From Paracoccaceae bacterium (GTDB taxonomy: Bacteria; Pseudomonadota; Alphaproteobacteria; Rhodobacterales; Rhodobacteraceae): a stretch of 47,434 bases of DNA. The notes under the pieces were generated by a model. It was not told the DNA's origin and ran no database searches. It saw nothing but the letters and a program-made list of their open reading frames with translations. The translations under genes were made by a program, and so were the position numbers. Position 1 is the first letter of the stretch, and each line of letters begins with the position of its first letter. Location of the stretch: the NCBI GenBank assembly GCA_021648025.1, contig JAKITO010000026.1, positions 1-47,434 on the forward strand, read 5' to 3'. Positions 1 to 9,431 of the stretch are shown one piece after another.

Positions 1-2450
1 TTCCGAGGTGCGGGGTCCCTGGGCGCGCAGCCGAAGGCTATATGTTGACGCTAATCCGCAAAGGCTTTCGGGTGGCCCAGTGCGAACAGATGGAAAACCC
101 GGCCGAGGCTAAGAAAAGAGGCTCTAAATCGGTAGTTAGACGCGAAGTTGTGCGCCTTGTCACCCCCGGAACCCTAACCGAAGATTCGCTGTTAGAGGCG
201 CGGCGTCACAACTTTCTGACTTCATACGCGGAATTACGCGATCAGGCCGCCATCGCCTGGGCCGATATTTCCACTGGTATGTTCCATGTAATGCCGTTGG
301 CACCCGTGCGCCTTGGGCCAGAGCTTGCTCGCCTGGCCCCCTCGGAATTGATCGTCGCCGAAACCGATGACACCGCCCTTGCGTCATTGGTCAAAGAATT
401 GGGCATTTCCCTAACCCCGCTGTCTCGCGCCAGTTTCGACAGCTCGGCCTCGGAAAAACGGCTATGTGAATTGTTCTCGGTGACCTCTCTTGACGGTTTC
501 GGCGGGTTCACCCGGGCCGAATTGTCGGCCATGGGGGCGTTGATAGACTATCTTCAGATCACCCAAAAAGGCAAACTTCCCCCGCTTCAGGCTCCAATCC
601 GCGAAGCCCCCGAACGTATCGTGCAGATTGACGCCGCAACCCGTCGCAATCTTGAACTGACCAGGTCGCTTAGTGGTGGTCTGGCCGGATCTCTTCTTTC
701 AGTGATCGACCGCACTGCTACCCCCGGCGGGGCGCGCTTGCTGGAACAACGTCTGTCCAGCCCGTCACGCGATCTGGAAACCATCCACACCCGGCTTGAC
801 GCCGTTACCTTTGCGGTTGACCAATCCCAGCTTTCCGCCGATCTGGTCGGCGCGCTGCGAAAAACCCCCGATCTGAACCGCGCTTTGTCCCGTCTGTCAC
901 TTGGTCGCGGCGGCCCCCGCGATTTGGCGGCCATCCGCAACGGTCTGCAACAGACCGCCGCCATCGCCCAGTTTTGCCCCCCGGACCTGCCCGACCTGTT
1001 GAAACAGGCCACGCAAACCCTGATTGGATTCGAAGATCTCAGCGCCATGCTTGACGCGGCCCTTATCCCCGAGCCGCCCTTGTTGGCCCGAGACGGAGAC
1101 TTCATTGCGACCGGCCACAACCCGGAACTGGACGAGGTGCGCACTTTGCGTGACGAAGGCCGTTCGGTCATCATTGGGCTGCAACAGAAATATGCCGACC
1201 ACACAGGAATCGCTTCCCTTAAAATCAAGCACAACAATGTGTTGGGCTACTTCATCGACACGACCTCAATCCACGCCAAAAAGATGCAGACAGCGCCGTT
1301 TTCGGAAACCTATATCCACCGTCAAACTACCGCCAATCAAGTGCGCTTTACCACGGTCGAACTTAGTGAAATAGAAGCCCGCATCCTGAATGCCGGCAAT
1401 CAGGCGCTTGAGATTGAAAGCAGGCTCTATGATGGGCTAAAGGCGGCAGTTCTTGACAGCTCCGCTCAACTCCACGCCGCCGCCCATGGCCTTGCTGAAA
1501 TTGACCTGACTGTTGCATTGGCTGATCTTGCGCGGGGTGAAAGCTGGTGCCGCCCAAAGGTCGATAATTCCCGCCAATTCACCATAGTCGGCGGTCGCCA
1601 CCCGGTGGTCGAACACGCCCTGCACAACCAATCCGGCGACAGCTTTATCGCCAATGACTGCGACCTGAGTGCTGACAAACACGCCGCCATCTGGCTTTTG
1701 ACTGGTCCTAACATGGCCGGCAAATCCACCTTCCTGCGCCAGAATGCCCTGATCGCCCTTTTGGCGCAAATGGGCAGCTTTGTACCGGCTAAAACCGCCC
1801 ACATCGGCACAATCAGCCAACTTTTCAGCCGTGTTGGCGCGTCAGACGACCTGGCCCGTGGCCGATCAACGTTTATGGTGGAAATGGTCGAAACCGCTGC
1901 AATTCTTAATCAGGCCGATGACCGTGCGCTTGTGATCCTCGACGAAATCGGGCGTGGCACGGCCACCTATGACGGCCTTTCAATCGCGTGGGCCACCCTG
2001 GAACACCTGCACGAAGTCAACAAATCCCGCGCCCTGTTCGCCACGCATTATCACGAACTGACCGCCCTCGCGGGGTCCCTTGACGGCGTGGAAAACGCCA
2101 CCGTCGCGGTCAAAGAATGGGACGGTGAAATCATCTTTCTGCACGAAGTCCACCAAGGGGCTGCCGATCGCTCTTACGGCGTGCAGGTCGCCCAACTTGC
2201 CGGCCTGCCGGACTCGGTTGTCAAACGTGCCCGCGTCATCCTTGACCAGTTGGAAAAGAATAGCCGCGAAGGCAAAGCCGGCCACAAAGCCATGATCGAC
2301 GACCTGCCGCTGTTTGCCGCCGCACCTCCACCGCAGAAACCGACCAAATCCAAGGCTCTCGACCTCCTGAACGACTCCCACCCGGACAACCTGACCCCAC
2401 TCCAGGCTCTCGATCTGCTTTACAAACTAAAAGAGGCGGCCAAATCATGA
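1..2450 (+). CDS. mutS: DNA mismatch repair ATPase MutS, 5' end outside window
   Basis: MutS recognises mismatches and small loops and starts mismatch repair with MutL. The reading frame is open from base 3, ahead of the first ATG at 42, and the codons there read CGVPGRAAEGY, matching the end of the MutS mismatch-binding domain, so the true start lies upstream. About 816 codons are visible; I recall family members near 870-880. Seen: the CEQ motif after KGFRVAQ, the clamp and lever region, Walker A (GPNMAGKST, about 1704-1730), Walker B (VILDEIGRGT, about 1930-1962), and the FATHYHEL segment after it. The usual residues at the left edge are CGVPVHAAEGY; here V and H are replaced by G and R, which could be drift or sequence error. 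It is convergent with grpE and lies on the replication-lagging orientation relative to the inferred origin. Confidence 0.97.
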   Translation, partial: PRCGVPGRAAEGYMLTLIRKGFRVAQCEQMENPAEAKKRGSKSVVRREVVRLVTPGTLTEDSLLEARRHNFLTSYAELRDQAAIAWADISTGMFHVMPLAPVRLGPELARLAPSELIVAETDDTALASLVKELGISLTPLSRASFDSSASEKRLCELFSVTSLDGFGGFTRAELSAMGALIDYLQITQKGKLPPLQAPIREAPERIVQIDAATRRNLELTRSLSGGLAGSLLSVIDRTATPGGARLLEQRLSSPSRDLETIHTRLDAVTFAVDQSQLSADLVGALRKTPDLNRALSRLSLGRGGPRDLAAIRNGLQQTAAIAQFCPPDLPDLLKQATQTLIGFEDLSAMLDAALIPEPPLLARDGDFIATGHNPELDEVRTLRDEGRSVIIGLQQKYADHTGIASLKIKHNNVLGYFIDTTSIHAKKMQTAPFSETYIHRQTTANQVRFTTVELSEIEARILNAGNQALEIESRLYDGLKAAVLDSSAQLHAAAHGLAEIDLTVALADLARGESWCRPKVDNSRQFTIVGGRHPVVEHALHNQSGDSFIANDCDLSADKHAAIWLLTGPNMAGKSTFLRQNALIALLAQMGSFVPAKTAHIGTISQLFSRVGASDDLARGRSTFMVEMVETAAILNQADDRALVILDEIGRGTATYDGLSIAWATLEHLHEVNKSRALFATHYHELTALAGSLDGVENATVAVKEWDGEIIFLHEVHQGAADRSYGVQVAQLAGLPDSVVKRARVILDQLEKNSREGKAGHKAMIDDLPLFAAAPPPQKPTKSKALDLLNDSHPDNLTPLQALDLLYKLKEAAKS

Positions 2451-2548
2451 CCGCCCCCTGTTCATCTTTGATTCCTGAATATCATCGCCCCGTTGTCGGC
2501 AAGGCCCGAGAAAATGCTCTCCTACAAGAGTTAGTCTTTGGGCGTTGA
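2447..2548 (+). CDS. possible 33-codon small ORF coupled to mutS
   Basis: An ATG overlaps the mutS stop as ATGA and opens a 33-codon frame starting MTAPCSSLIPEY and ending at TGA 2546-2548, running into the 3' end of grpE on the other strand. The ATGA overlap is the usual sign of translational coupling and is why I list it. I recognise no family. It could be the decayed start of a gene that once followed mutS, or chance. No independent ribosome binding site is evident. Confidence 0.15.
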   Translation: MTAPCSSLIPEYHRPVVGKARENALLQELVFGR

Positions 2549-3094
2549 AGAAACCCCAACCTGCGCCGGTCGCAACAACCGGTCATGCAGGAAAAACCCC
2601 TCGGCCGCGACCTGAATGATATCCCCGGCCCGCGTCCCGGGCAAAGGTGCCTCAAACATCGCCTGATGTTCCTGCGGATCAAACCGATCGCCAATCTCGG
2701 GTGCAATCATCCGGATCCCGTGTTTCTCAAACGCCTTCAGCAGTTCGCGCATGGTCAGCTCGATCCCTTCAATCAGCGCCTTTGACGCCTCTTTCTGGTC
2801 CTCGGTTGCCGCCTCAATCGCTCGCTTCATGTTGTCAAAAACCGGCAACATATCGCGGGCAAATTTGGACCCGCCGTACTCCTCTGCTTCACGGCGATCT
2901 TTCTCTGATCGCTTGCGCGCATTCTCGGCGTCCGCCAGCGCCCGCATGAACCGGTCGCGAAATGCGTCCCGTTCCGCCCTCAGCTCATCCAGCTCAACCG
3001 CCTCAGGATCAAGTTCCGCCAGCTCTTCGGCCAACGTCTGCGCCTCGACATCATCAATTTCGTCAAGGAAATCTTCGTTCTTGGGTTCTGCCAT
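2531..3094 (-). CDS. grpE: Nucleotide exchange factor GrpE
   Basis: GrpE releases ADP from DnaK during the chaperone cycle in the cytoplasm. The 187-residue product has the family layout: an acidic N-terminus (about 1-40, rich in Asp/Glu), a long heptad-rich helix (about 35-95), the core motif RDMLPVFDNMKRAIEA (about 84-99), and a C-terminal beta domain with FFLHDRLLRPAQVGVS. Family members normally have GYxLxDRLLRPAxVGVS; the Gly-Tyr is Gly-Phe here. The start is 12 bases after the hrcA stop, so the two form one hrcA-grpE heat-shock operon read leftward. Length is normal. Confidence 0.97.
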   Translation of the reverse strand: MAEPKNEDFLDEIDDVEAQTLAEELAELDPEAVELDELRAERDAFRDRFMRALADAENARKRSEKDRREAEEYGGSKFARDMLPVFDNMKRAIEAATEDQKEASKALIEGIELTMRELLKAFEKHGIRMIAPEIGDRFDPQEHQAMFEAPLPGTRAGDIIQVAAEGFFLHDRLLRPAQVGVSSTPKD

Positions 3095-3105
3095 TTTTTC
3101 TACCT

Positions 3106-4173
3106 CTAACTTCGGTCGGAAATAAGCCGTCCCACCAGCTGTGCCGTATAATCAACGATCGGCACGATCCGTCCGTAATTCAGGCGCGTCGGGCCGATGA
3201 CCCCAACCGCGCCAATAATCTTACGATCAGCGTTCATATAAGGGGAAACCACCAGAGAGGAACCCGAAAGTGAAAAAAGTTTGTTCTCAGAGCCAATAAA
3301 AATGCGCACACCGTCCCCACCTTCGGTCAAATCAAGGAATTCAGCGATATCCCGCTTGCGCTCCAGGTCATCAAACAGCGTCCGGATCAGATCAAGCTCA
3401 AGGTCGGTCCCGTCATCAGCCAACAGATTCGCCCGCCCCCGTACGATCAACCGCTCAGCTTCGCCTCCGCTGCCTTCCCAAACGGCCATCCCGCTTTTAA
3501 CCATCGCTGCGGCCAGGGTATCAATCTCTTGACGCCGTGCCTTGATTTGATGCTGGATGACTTTGCGAACCTCGCTCAGCGTCTTGCCCTCGATCAGCGC
3601 ATTCAGAAAATTCGCCGCCTCGCGCATGGAACTGGGCGTTTGACCAGGAGGAGGGCAAAACAGCCGATTCTCAACGTGCCCATCAGCGAACACCAGAACC
3701 ACCAACGCCCGATCGCGCCCAAGGGATACAAATTCAATATGGCGGATTTCCGCCTCGTGTTTTGGTGTCAGAACCAGTGATGCGCTTTTTGTCACCCCAG
3801 ACAGGGCCGACCCAATCCGATCCAGCATATTGCCCATATCGGCCATGTTACTACTTAGGGTTTCATCAATCTTTTGCCGGTCACCTTCGTTCAGATCACC
3901 AACTTCAAGCAAACCGTCAACAAACATTCGCAGGCCTATTTGCGTTGGCACCCGCCCTGCGCTGGCATGGGGGGAATCCAGTAACCCAAGAAATTCAAGG
4001 TCTTGCATTACATTTCGAACTGTCGCCGCACTAACTTTTTCGTTTAAGGATCGGGTCAGGGTCCTACTCCCGACCGGATCACCGGATTCCAGATATGACT
4101 CGACCACCAACCGAAACACCTCTCGCGAGCGGTCGTTCAGATCATCCAGCAATTTTGCCGCGTCATTCATCAC
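3106..4173 (-). CDS. hrcA: Heat-inducible transcription repressor HrcA
   Basis: HrcA represses chaperonin genes by binding the CIRCE operator, normally upstream of groESL, and is stabilised by GroEL. The 355-residue protein starts with a winged-helix domain (about 1-80) ending in the family motif SAGRVPTQIGLRMFVD, followed by a GAF-like region with the VGVIGPTRLNYGRIVPIVDY signature near the C-terminus. Two tandem Met codons (4173 and 4170) are possible starts. I see no CIRCE dyad (TTAGCACTC-N9-GAGTGCTAA) in the upstream gap, so autoregulation through CIRCE is not supported here. It is followed immediately by grpE. Confidence 0.97.
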   Translation of the reverse strand: MMNDAAKLLDDLNDRSREVFRLVVESYLESGDPVGSRTLTRSLNEKVSAATVRNVMQDLEFLGLLDSPHASAGRVPTQIGLRMFVDGLLEVGDLNEGDRQKIDETLSSNMADMGNMLDRIGSALSGVTKSASLVLTPKHEAEIRHIEFVSLGRDRALVVLVFADGHVENRLFCPPPGQTPSSMREAANFLNALIEGKTLSEVRKVIQHQIKARRQEIDTLAAAMVKSGMAVWEGSGGEAERLIVRGRANLLADDGTDLELDLIRTLFDDLERKRDIAEFLDLTEGGDGVRIFIGSENKLFSLSGSSLVVSPYMNADRKIIGAVGVIGPTRLNYGRIVPIVDYTAQLVGRLISDRS

Positions 4174-4194
4174 ACATCACCATTTTGATAAGCC

Positions 4195-4222
4195 ATTAAA
4201 GTCCTCAAAATGAAAAGGTCAA
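4195..4222 (-). promoter_or_regulatory. candidate hrcA-grpE promoter
   Basis: Read leftward, TTGACC (4222-4217) is separated by 16 bases from TTTAAT (4200-4195), close to the housekeeping -35 and -10 hexamers. Transcription would start about 15 bases before the hrcA ATG. This is a hexamer match only. Confidence 0.4.
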
Positions 4223-4284
4223 TCGGGGTTGCATCACAACCTCGCCCGGCGCTATCCCGAACAAGACACGAAAAAGGATAAAAT

Positions 4285-4998
4285 ATGCGCCCCTCTGAAC
4301 GAGAATTGAACCAAATGCGACCCGTTTCCATCGAAATCGGGTTCACCAAACACGCCGAAGGCTCTTGCCTGATCAAAATCGGCGAAACCCACGTTTTATG
4401 CAATGCGACAATCGAAGACCGCGTGCCGCCATTTATCCGTGGTTCCGGCCTTGGTTGGGTAACGGCAGAATACGGCATGTTGCCGCGCGCCACCAACACA
4501 AGGATGCGCCGCGAGGCAACGGCCGGCAAACAAGGCGGGCGCACCGTGGAAATCCAACGGTTGATTGGCCGGTCATTGCGCGCCGGGGTTGACCGGGTCG
4601 CCTTGGGCGAGCGTCAGATCACCGTTGATTGCGATGTTTTGCAGGCCGATGGCGGCACCCGCTGTGCGGCGATCACCGGTGGTTGGGTCGCCTTGCGGTT
4701 GGCCGTCAACAAGTTGATGAAAATTGGTGAGGTCCTTAGTGACCCGCTGGTTGACCCGGTTGCCGCCATCAGTTGCGGTATCTACGCAGGCCAGCCGGTG
4801 CTTGATCTGGACTATCCCGAAGACAGCGAAGCAGGCGTTGACGGTAATTTCATCATGACAGGTTCGGGCCAGTTGATCGAAATACAGATGTCCGCCGAAG
4901 GGTCGACCTTTTCCCGCGACCAGATGAACAACCTTATGGATCTCGCGGAAAAAGGCGTTGGCGAATTGGTGGCAGCACAACAGGCCGCCGTCGCATGA
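4285..4998 (+). CDS. rph: Ribonuclease PH
   Basis: RNase PH trims tRNA 3' ends by phosphorolysis, adding inorganic phosphate to release nucleoside diphosphates. The 237-residue product is full length, with the N-terminal MRPSxRExxQMRPV signature, the [19 protein letters not shown] block, [13 protein letters not shown] (tRNA-binding region) and the phosphate-site segment [18 protein letters not shown]. It is divergent from hrcA. Its TGA overlaps the rdgB ATG, starting a tight rph-rdgB-hemW-ybaN operon. Purine-rich GAAAAAGGATAAAAT just ahead of the ATG supports this start. Confidence 0.97.
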   Translation: MRPSERELNQMRPVSIEIGFTKHAEGSCLIKIGETHVLCNATIEDRVPPFIRGSGLGWVTAEYGMLPRATNTRMRREATAGKQGGRTVEIQRLIGRSLRAGVDRVALGERQITVDCDVLQADGGTRCAAITGGWVALRLAVNKLMKIGEVLSDPLVDPVAAISCGIYAGQPVLDLDYPEDSEAGVDGNFIMTGSGQLIEIQMSAEGSTFSRDQMNNLMDLAEKGVGELVAAQQAAVA

Positions 4999-5606
4999 CA
5001 CGCAAGTTCACCGGAAGCCGCCTTTTGATCGCGACCCATAATCAGGGCAAGCTGGACGAAATGACCCGCCTGCTTGCCCCGTTTGGCGTGCAGGTGATTG
5101 GTGCTGCCGAAATGAACCTGGCCGAACCGGATGAGACCGAGGTAACGTTTGTCGGCAACGCCAGGATCAAGGCCCACGCCGCCGCCAAAGCCACCGGGAT
5201 GCCCGCGCTTTCGGATGATTCAGGCATTGAAATCGACGCATTGGATGGCGCACCCGGTGTCTATACCGCCGATTGGTCCGAAACCCCGACCGGGCGCGAT
5301 TTTGTCATGGCCATGACCCGCACCCATAATGAACTTGAAGCGATCGGCGCTCCGCACCCTCGTACCGCAAGGTTCTGTTGCACTTTGGTCATCGCCTGGC
5401 CCGATGGTCATGACGAAGTATTTCCCGGTGAGATGTCAGGCCGTGTCACCTGGCCAATGAGGGGCGAACAGGGTCACGGATACGACCCGATCTTTATCCC
5501 GGACGCAAGCGACATAACCCTGGGCGAAATGACCCGAGAGCAAAAGAACAAGATCAGCCACCGCGCCAATGCGGTCGCCAAATTCACAGCAGGCTGTTTT
5601 GGCTGA
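4995..5606 (+). CDS. rdgB: XTP/dITP diphosphatase (RdgB/HAM1 family)
   Basis: Hydrolyses non-canonical purine triphosphates (ITP, dITP, XTP) to monophosphates and keeps them out of nucleic acids. The 203-residue protein has the substrate-binding [11 protein letters not shown] (about 13-23), the catalytic region [17 protein letters not shown] (about 72-88), GYDPIFIPD and the C-terminal [10 protein letters not shown]. It overlaps rph by 4 bases (ATGA) and hemW by a few bases, so it is translationally coupled on both sides. Confidence 0.96.
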   Translation: MTRKFTGSRLLIATHNQGKLDEMTRLLAPFGVQVIGAAEMNLAEPDETEVTFVGNARIKAHAAAKATGMPALSDDSGIEIDALDGAPGVYTADWSETPTGRDFVMAMTRTHNELEAIGAPHPRTARFCCTLVIAWPDGHDEVFPGEMSGRVTWPMRGEQGHGYDPIFIPDASDITLGEMTREQKNKISHRANAVAKFTAGCFG

Positions 5607-6756
5607 CGATTGGCGAAATGCAGGTTTCGGGCTTTACGTCCACTGGCCATTTTGTCAGGCCAAATGCCCCTATTGCGACTTTAACAGCCATGTCGCCCGG
5701 GAAATCGACCATTCCGCCTGGGTTAGAGCCTATTTGTCCGAACTGACCCGCGTCGCCAGCGAGACCCAAAACCGGGTTCTGAACACCATCTATTTCGGCG
5801 GCGGCACGCCCAGCCTGATGAACCCGGACACAACGGGCGCGATCATAGACACCGCAAAATCGCTTTGGCGGGTGGCAAATGATCTTGAAATCACCCTCGA
5901 GGCCAACCCCGGGTCGGTCGAAGCCGGGCGCTTTGCCGGCTTTCATGACGCGGGCGTCAATCGCGTTTCACTTGGTGTGCAGGCCCTGAATGACCCGGAT
6001 TTGCGCCGCCTTGGGCGCATTCATACGGCTCAAGACGCCCAAACTGCGCTGGGTATTGCCCGGAACTGTTTTGACCGGGTCAGCTTTGACCTGATCTACG
6101 GGCGTCAGGATCAAACCTTAGCTGGCTGGAAAGCAGAATTAAAACAGGCGCTTACCCTGTCTTCTGACCACATTTCCCTTTATCAACTTACCATCGAAGA
6201 CGGCACAGCCTTTGCTGATCGCTTTGCCCGCGGTGGATTAACTGGCCTTCCCTCGGAAGACCTGGGCGCAGATATGTATCAAGCCACGTTGGATATCTGC
6301 GCAGATCATGATCTGGCCGCCTATGAGGTATCAAATTTCGCCAATCCCGGGTCAGAATCGCGCCACAACCTGATTTATTGGCGTTATGGCGATTATGTCG
6401 GAATCGGCCCCGGTGCGCATGGTAGGGTCACAATAGACGCCAACAGATATGCAACAGAGTGTATTTCCGCGCCTGACAAATGGCTGGCAGCTGTAAACAC
6501 GGACATAACTGAGCTGCCTCGCCAAATGTTAAGCCCGCAGGAACAGGCCAACGAATTTCTGATGATGGGCCTTCGTCTGTCCAAAGGGTTGGATCCAGCC
6601 CGATACCTGGCTTTGGGTGGTCGGGAATTGGACCGGGACAAGGTCAAATATCTCTGCGATTTGGGGATGTTGACCTTTCAAAACAACAACATATGCGCCA
6701 CAACACAGGGACGGCTTGTACTGAACGCCGTGATCCGGGAACTGCTAGCAGGCTGA
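5599..6756 (+). CDS. hemW: Radical SAM family heme chaperone HemW
   Basis: HemW is the CPO-like radical SAM protein that binds heme and delivers it to respiratory enzymes; it was long annotated as an oxygen-independent coproporphyrinogen oxidase. Seen: YVHWPFCQAKCPYCDF with the CxxxCxxC 4Fe-4S motif, GGGTPS, EANPGS, SLGVQ and a C-terminal HemW domain. It lacks the extra N-terminal cysteine of true HemN. An ATG at 5569 would add ten residues and overlap rdgB by 38 bases. I chose the TTG at 5599 because it yields [16 protein letters not shown], matching relatives as I recall them, and a short 8-base overlap. The start remains uncertain. Confidence 0.95.
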   Translation: MADDWRNAGFGLYVHWPFCQAKCPYCDFNSHVAREIDHSAWVRAYLSELTRVASETQNRVLNTIYFGGGTPSLMNPDTTGAIIDTAKSLWRVANDLEITLEANPGSVEAGRFAGFHDAGVNRVSLGVQALNDPDLRRLGRIHTAQDAQTALGIARNCFDRVSFDLIYGRQDQTLAGWKAELKQALTLSSDHISLYQLTIEDGTAFADRFARGGLTGLPSEDLGADMYQATLDICADHDLAAYEVSNFANPGSESRHNLIYWRYGDYVGIGPGAHGRVTIDANRYATECISAPDKWLAAVNTDITELPRQMLSPQEQANEFLMMGLRLSKGLDPARYLALGGRELDRDKVKYLCDLGMLTFQNNNICATTQGRLVLNAVIRELLAG

Positions 6757-6759
6757 AAC

Positions 6760-7113
6760 ATGCGCTTTGTGTGGCTTATATTGGGTTTGATAAGTGTAGG
6801 TCTGGCGGTAATCGGCATTGCCCTGCCCTTACTCCCAACCGTTCCCTTCCTGCTTTTGGCGGCGTTTTTCTTTGCCCGGTCCTCTGAACGATTGCACAAC
6901 TGGTTACTGACACACCCGACTTTCGGCCCATTTATCAACGACTGGAACCAATCCAAAGCCATTCGCCCCAAAGCCAAACGCCTGGCAACCTTGTCTGTTG
7001 TTGCTGTACTCGGGGTATCAATACTCTTGAAAGCACCAGTGATAGTTATTGTAATTCAATGCGTTACCCTAAGTTTGGTCATGCTGTTCATCTGGACCCG
7101 CCCTAACGGCTAA
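6760..7113 (+). CDS. YbaN/DUF454 family small inner-membrane protein
   Basis: 117 residues with two or more hydrophobic segments: about 3-38, with GLAVIGIALPLLPTVPFLLLAAFFFARSS typical of DUF454, and about 77-113. The central part, HPTFGPFINDWNQSKAIRPKAKR, is the conserved cytoplasmic loop of YbaN proteins. The function of the family is unknown. It starts 3 bases after the hemW stop, so it ends the rph-rdgB-hemW operon. Its last codons overlap the convergent parB 3' end by 11 bases. Confidence 0.88.
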   Translation: MRFVWLILGLISVGLAVIGIALPLLPTVPFLLLAAFFFARSSERLHNWLLTHPTFGPFINDWNQSKAIRPKAKRLATLSVVAVLGVSILLKAPVIVIVIQCVTLSLVMLFIWTRPNG

Positions 7114-7990
7114 GCTTGTTACACAGCTCATCCAACTGATCCAGTGAACTATATTTGATAACCATTCGTCCGGCTTCCCCACCCGGCTCATGCTCAATAG
7201 AAACGGCCATTCGCAGAATCGCCGCCAAATCACCTTCAAGCGCGCGGGTATCAGCATCCTTGGTGTTAACCTTTGATTTTCTACCAGGCTTTTCCTTCTT
7301 ACCGGTGTCTGGCTGCACAGATTTTGCCAACCGCTCAGTCGCACGAACCGACAGCCCGTTTTTGACAACCAGTTTGGCCAATTCGGACGGGTTTTCAGCC
7401 GTAATCAATGCACGCGCATGCCCCGCAGCCAACCTGCCATCTCGCAACAGATCCTGAACATCCACGGGAAGTGTCAAAAGGCGCAGAAGATTGGCTATGT
7501 GGCTCCGGCTTTTACCCAGCGCAGTGGCCAATTTTTCCTGGGTATGGCCAAAACTGTCCATTAATTGCCGAAACCCGGCGGCTTCTTCCATAGCATTCAG
7601 GTCGGCGCGCTGAATATTCTCGATAATTGCAACTTCCAGCACTTCAGCATCATCAAAATCGCGGACCAGCACCGGAATCTGATGGATTTGTGCCATTTGT
7701 GCCGCCCGCCATCGCCTCTCGCCCGCAATAATTTCGTATTTTTCGCCGTCAACTGACCGTACGATCAACGGTTGCAAAATTCCCTTTTCGCGAATTGACG
7801 CCGCCAGATTCTCAAGTTCATTTTGATCAAAGTTTCGCCTTGGCTGATTGGGATTGGCGATAAGCCGTTCAATTGGCACCCGAATATCGCCCTGACCCGC
7901 CCCACCAGGAGTAGCAGGCGGCGCAACATCCGCCATCAAGGCCGAAAGCCCCCTACCCAATCCGCGTGGCTTTGATCGTTTATCCGCCAT
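7103..7990 (-). CDS. parB: Chromosome partitioning protein ParB
   Basis: ParB is a CTP-dependent DNA clamp that loads at parS and spreads to form the partition complex acted on by ParA. The 295-residue protein has a basic N-terminus with the RGLGRGLSALM ParA-interaction motif (about 9-19), the CTP-binding NPNQPRR and GERRWRA boxes (about 52-58 and 95-101), a central helix-turn-helix (EKLATALGKSRSHIANLLRL) and a C-terminal dimerisation domain. It follows parA after a 21-base gap. Two perfect parS sites lie 1.4 and 3.3 kb upstream in the same operon. Confidence 0.97.
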   Translation of the reverse strand: MADKRSKPRGLGRGLSALMADVAPPATPGGAGQGDIRVPIERLIANPNQPRRNFDQNELENLAASIREKGILQPLIVRSVDGEKYEIIAGERRWRAAQMAQIHQIPVLVRDFDDAEVLEVAIIENIQRADLNAMEEAAGFRQLMDSFGHTQEKLATALGKSRSHIANLLRLLTLPVDVQDLLRDGRLAAGHARALITAENPSELAKLVVKNGLSVRATERLAKSVQPDTGKKEKPGRKSKVNTKDADTRALEGDLAAILRMAVSIEHEPGGEAGRMVIKYSSLDQLDELCNKLSR

Positions 7991-8011
7991 AGTACCTCTC
8001 CCTGGAATCTA

Positions 8012-8821
8012 TCAAGCCGCCGCTCTACTACAATTATCCATCAATTCCTGCGCAAGCGCCCGGTAAGCCATAGCACCCTGCGATTTTGGATCGTAACTTA
8101 GCACCGGCATGGCGTAAGATGGCGCCTCGCTGACCCTGACATTTCTGGGGATCAGTGTTCGAAAAACCAACTCACCCAGGTTATCCCGCGCGTCCTGCTC
8201 AACCTGCTGTGACAGGTTGTTTCGTTTGTCATACATCGTCAAAACCACACCTTCAATCCGCAAGCCGGGGTTGGCGGTTTCTCGCACCTCCCGGATGGTC
8301 AACATCAACTGAGACAGGCCTTCCAATGCAAAAAACTCACTTTGTAGCGGAACCAAAACCGAATCCGCCGCCACCATCGCGTTGACAGTTAACAGGCTAA
8401 GAGAGGGGGGGCAGTCGATCAGAACATAGTCCCAGCCAAAGACATCCATCGCCTGCTGATGCAAGGCATCATGCAGCAGAAAGCTTCTTTTTTCATTTGA
8501 AATCAACTCTATATCGGCAGAGCTTAGGTCGACTGTGGCCGGTATAATGCTCAATCCATCAATATCCGTATTCTGCACGACACTGGAAAGCGGCGCATCT
8601 TCGACCAGAAACTCATAGGTGGAAAATGACCTGTCCGTCAAATCTATGCCCAGACCGGTTGATGCGTTGCCCTGCGGATCAAGATCAACAACCAACACTT
8701 TTTCACCGGCTTCAACCAAGGCCGCCGCCAGGTTGATGGCTGTTGTCGTCTTGCCCACACCGCCTTTTTGGTTTGCAATGGCGATGATTCTGGGACCGTC
8801 AGGCCGTGAAAGGTCAGGCAC
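8012..8821 (-). CDS. parA: Chromosome partitioning ATPase ParA
   Basis: ParA is a Walker-type ATPase whose nucleoid-bound gradient moves ParB-parS complexes. The 269-residue protein shows the deviant Walker A KGGVGKTTTAINL (about 19-31), DLDPQGNAS (Walker A'), and DYVLIDCPPSLSLLTVNA (Walker B, about 130-147). It overlaps rsmG by 8 bases and sits upstream of parB. Length and motifs are those of chromosomal ParA/Soj. Confidence 0.98.
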   Translation of the reverse strand: MPDLSRPDGPRIIAIANQKGGVGKTTTAINLAAALVEAGEKVLVVDLDPQGNASTGLGIDLTDRSFSTYEFLVEDAPLSSVVQNTDIDGLSIIPATVDLSSADIELISNEKRSFLLHDALHQQAMDVFGWDYVLIDCPPSLSLLTVNAMVAADSVLVPLQSEFFALEGLSQLMLTIREVRETANPGLRIEGVVLTMYDKRNNLSQQVEQDARDNLGELVFRTLIPRNVRVSEAPSYAMPVLSYDPKSQGAMAYRALAQELMDNCSRAAA

Positions 8822-9431
8822 GCGTCACTCCTTCAATTCGTAAAATCGCCGCTCCGGGCATTGTTTGACTTTCTATCACGTCGACATCGAAATGCCACTG
8901 CTGTCGGGCTGTTTCCAACTCCTCTTTCCAACTGACCCCTTTGGAAAACAATGCCGTGCCGGCCGGGTCCAAATGTTGGTCCGCAAATCCCAACAGGCCT
9001 GACAATGGCGCCAACGCACGCGCCGTGAGGATATTCGCACCAACCGGATCAACATGTTCAATTCGTTTGGGCAAGATCGTGCAGGTCACACCAACTTCGC
9101 GCGCCGCAGTTCGCAAAAAGGCGGCTTTGCGTTGGTCGGATTCTATCAACGTAACTTTCAAATCCGGCCTTTCTTCGATTGCCAGAATTGCTGCAATCAA
9201 ACCAGGAAACCCCCCGCCGCTCCCCAGATCTAGCCAGCGCTTTCCTGCTGGTGCAATGCGGAATACTTGAATGGAATCAGCGATATGGCGGTGACGTAAA
9301 TCAGCCAAACTACCTCGGGACACAAGGTTGATACGTTGATTCCATTTGCCGATCAGGTTTTCAAAAACCTCTAACCGTTGGGATGTTTCACGTGAAACAT
9401 TCAATTCCTCAATCATGTCTCTAGCGTTCAT
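8814..9431 (-). CDS. rsmG: 16S rRNA (guanine-N7)-methyltransferase RsmG
   Basis: RsmG (GidB) methylates N7 of G527 in 16S rRNA with S-adenosylmethionine; its loss gives low-level streptomycin resistance. The 205-residue protein has the SAM site [11 protein letters not shown] (about 67-77) and the N-terminal [11 protein letters not shown] block. Codons 11-16, NVSRET, are the translation of a perfect parS palindrome (9384-9399), so protein and partition site share bases. Its ATG overlaps the mnmG stop (ATGA). Confidence 0.97.
   Translation of the reverse strand: MNARDMIEELNVSRETSQRLEVFENLIGKWNQRINLVSRGSLADLRHRHIADSIQVFRIAPAGKRWLDLGSGGGFPGLIAAILAIEERPDLKVTLIESDQRKAAFLRTAAREVGVTCTILPKRIEHVDPVGANILTARALAPLSGLLGFADQHLDPAGTALFSKGVSWKEELETARQQWHFDVDVIESQTMPGAAILRIEGVTRA
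9384..9399. promoter_or_regulatory. parS site 1, inside rsmG
   Basis: Perfect 16-bp palindrome TGTTTCACGTGAAACA, extended to 18 bp by flanking A and T (9383-9400). This is the parS sequence bound by chromosomal ParB in many bacteria. It lies in the first codons of rsmG, about 5.3 kb from the inferred origin. Confidence 0.95.

Noticed and set aside
4174..4284. CIRCE operator for HrcA in the hrcA-rph gap
   Set aside because: No TTAGCACTC/GAGTGCTAA dyad is present on either strand.
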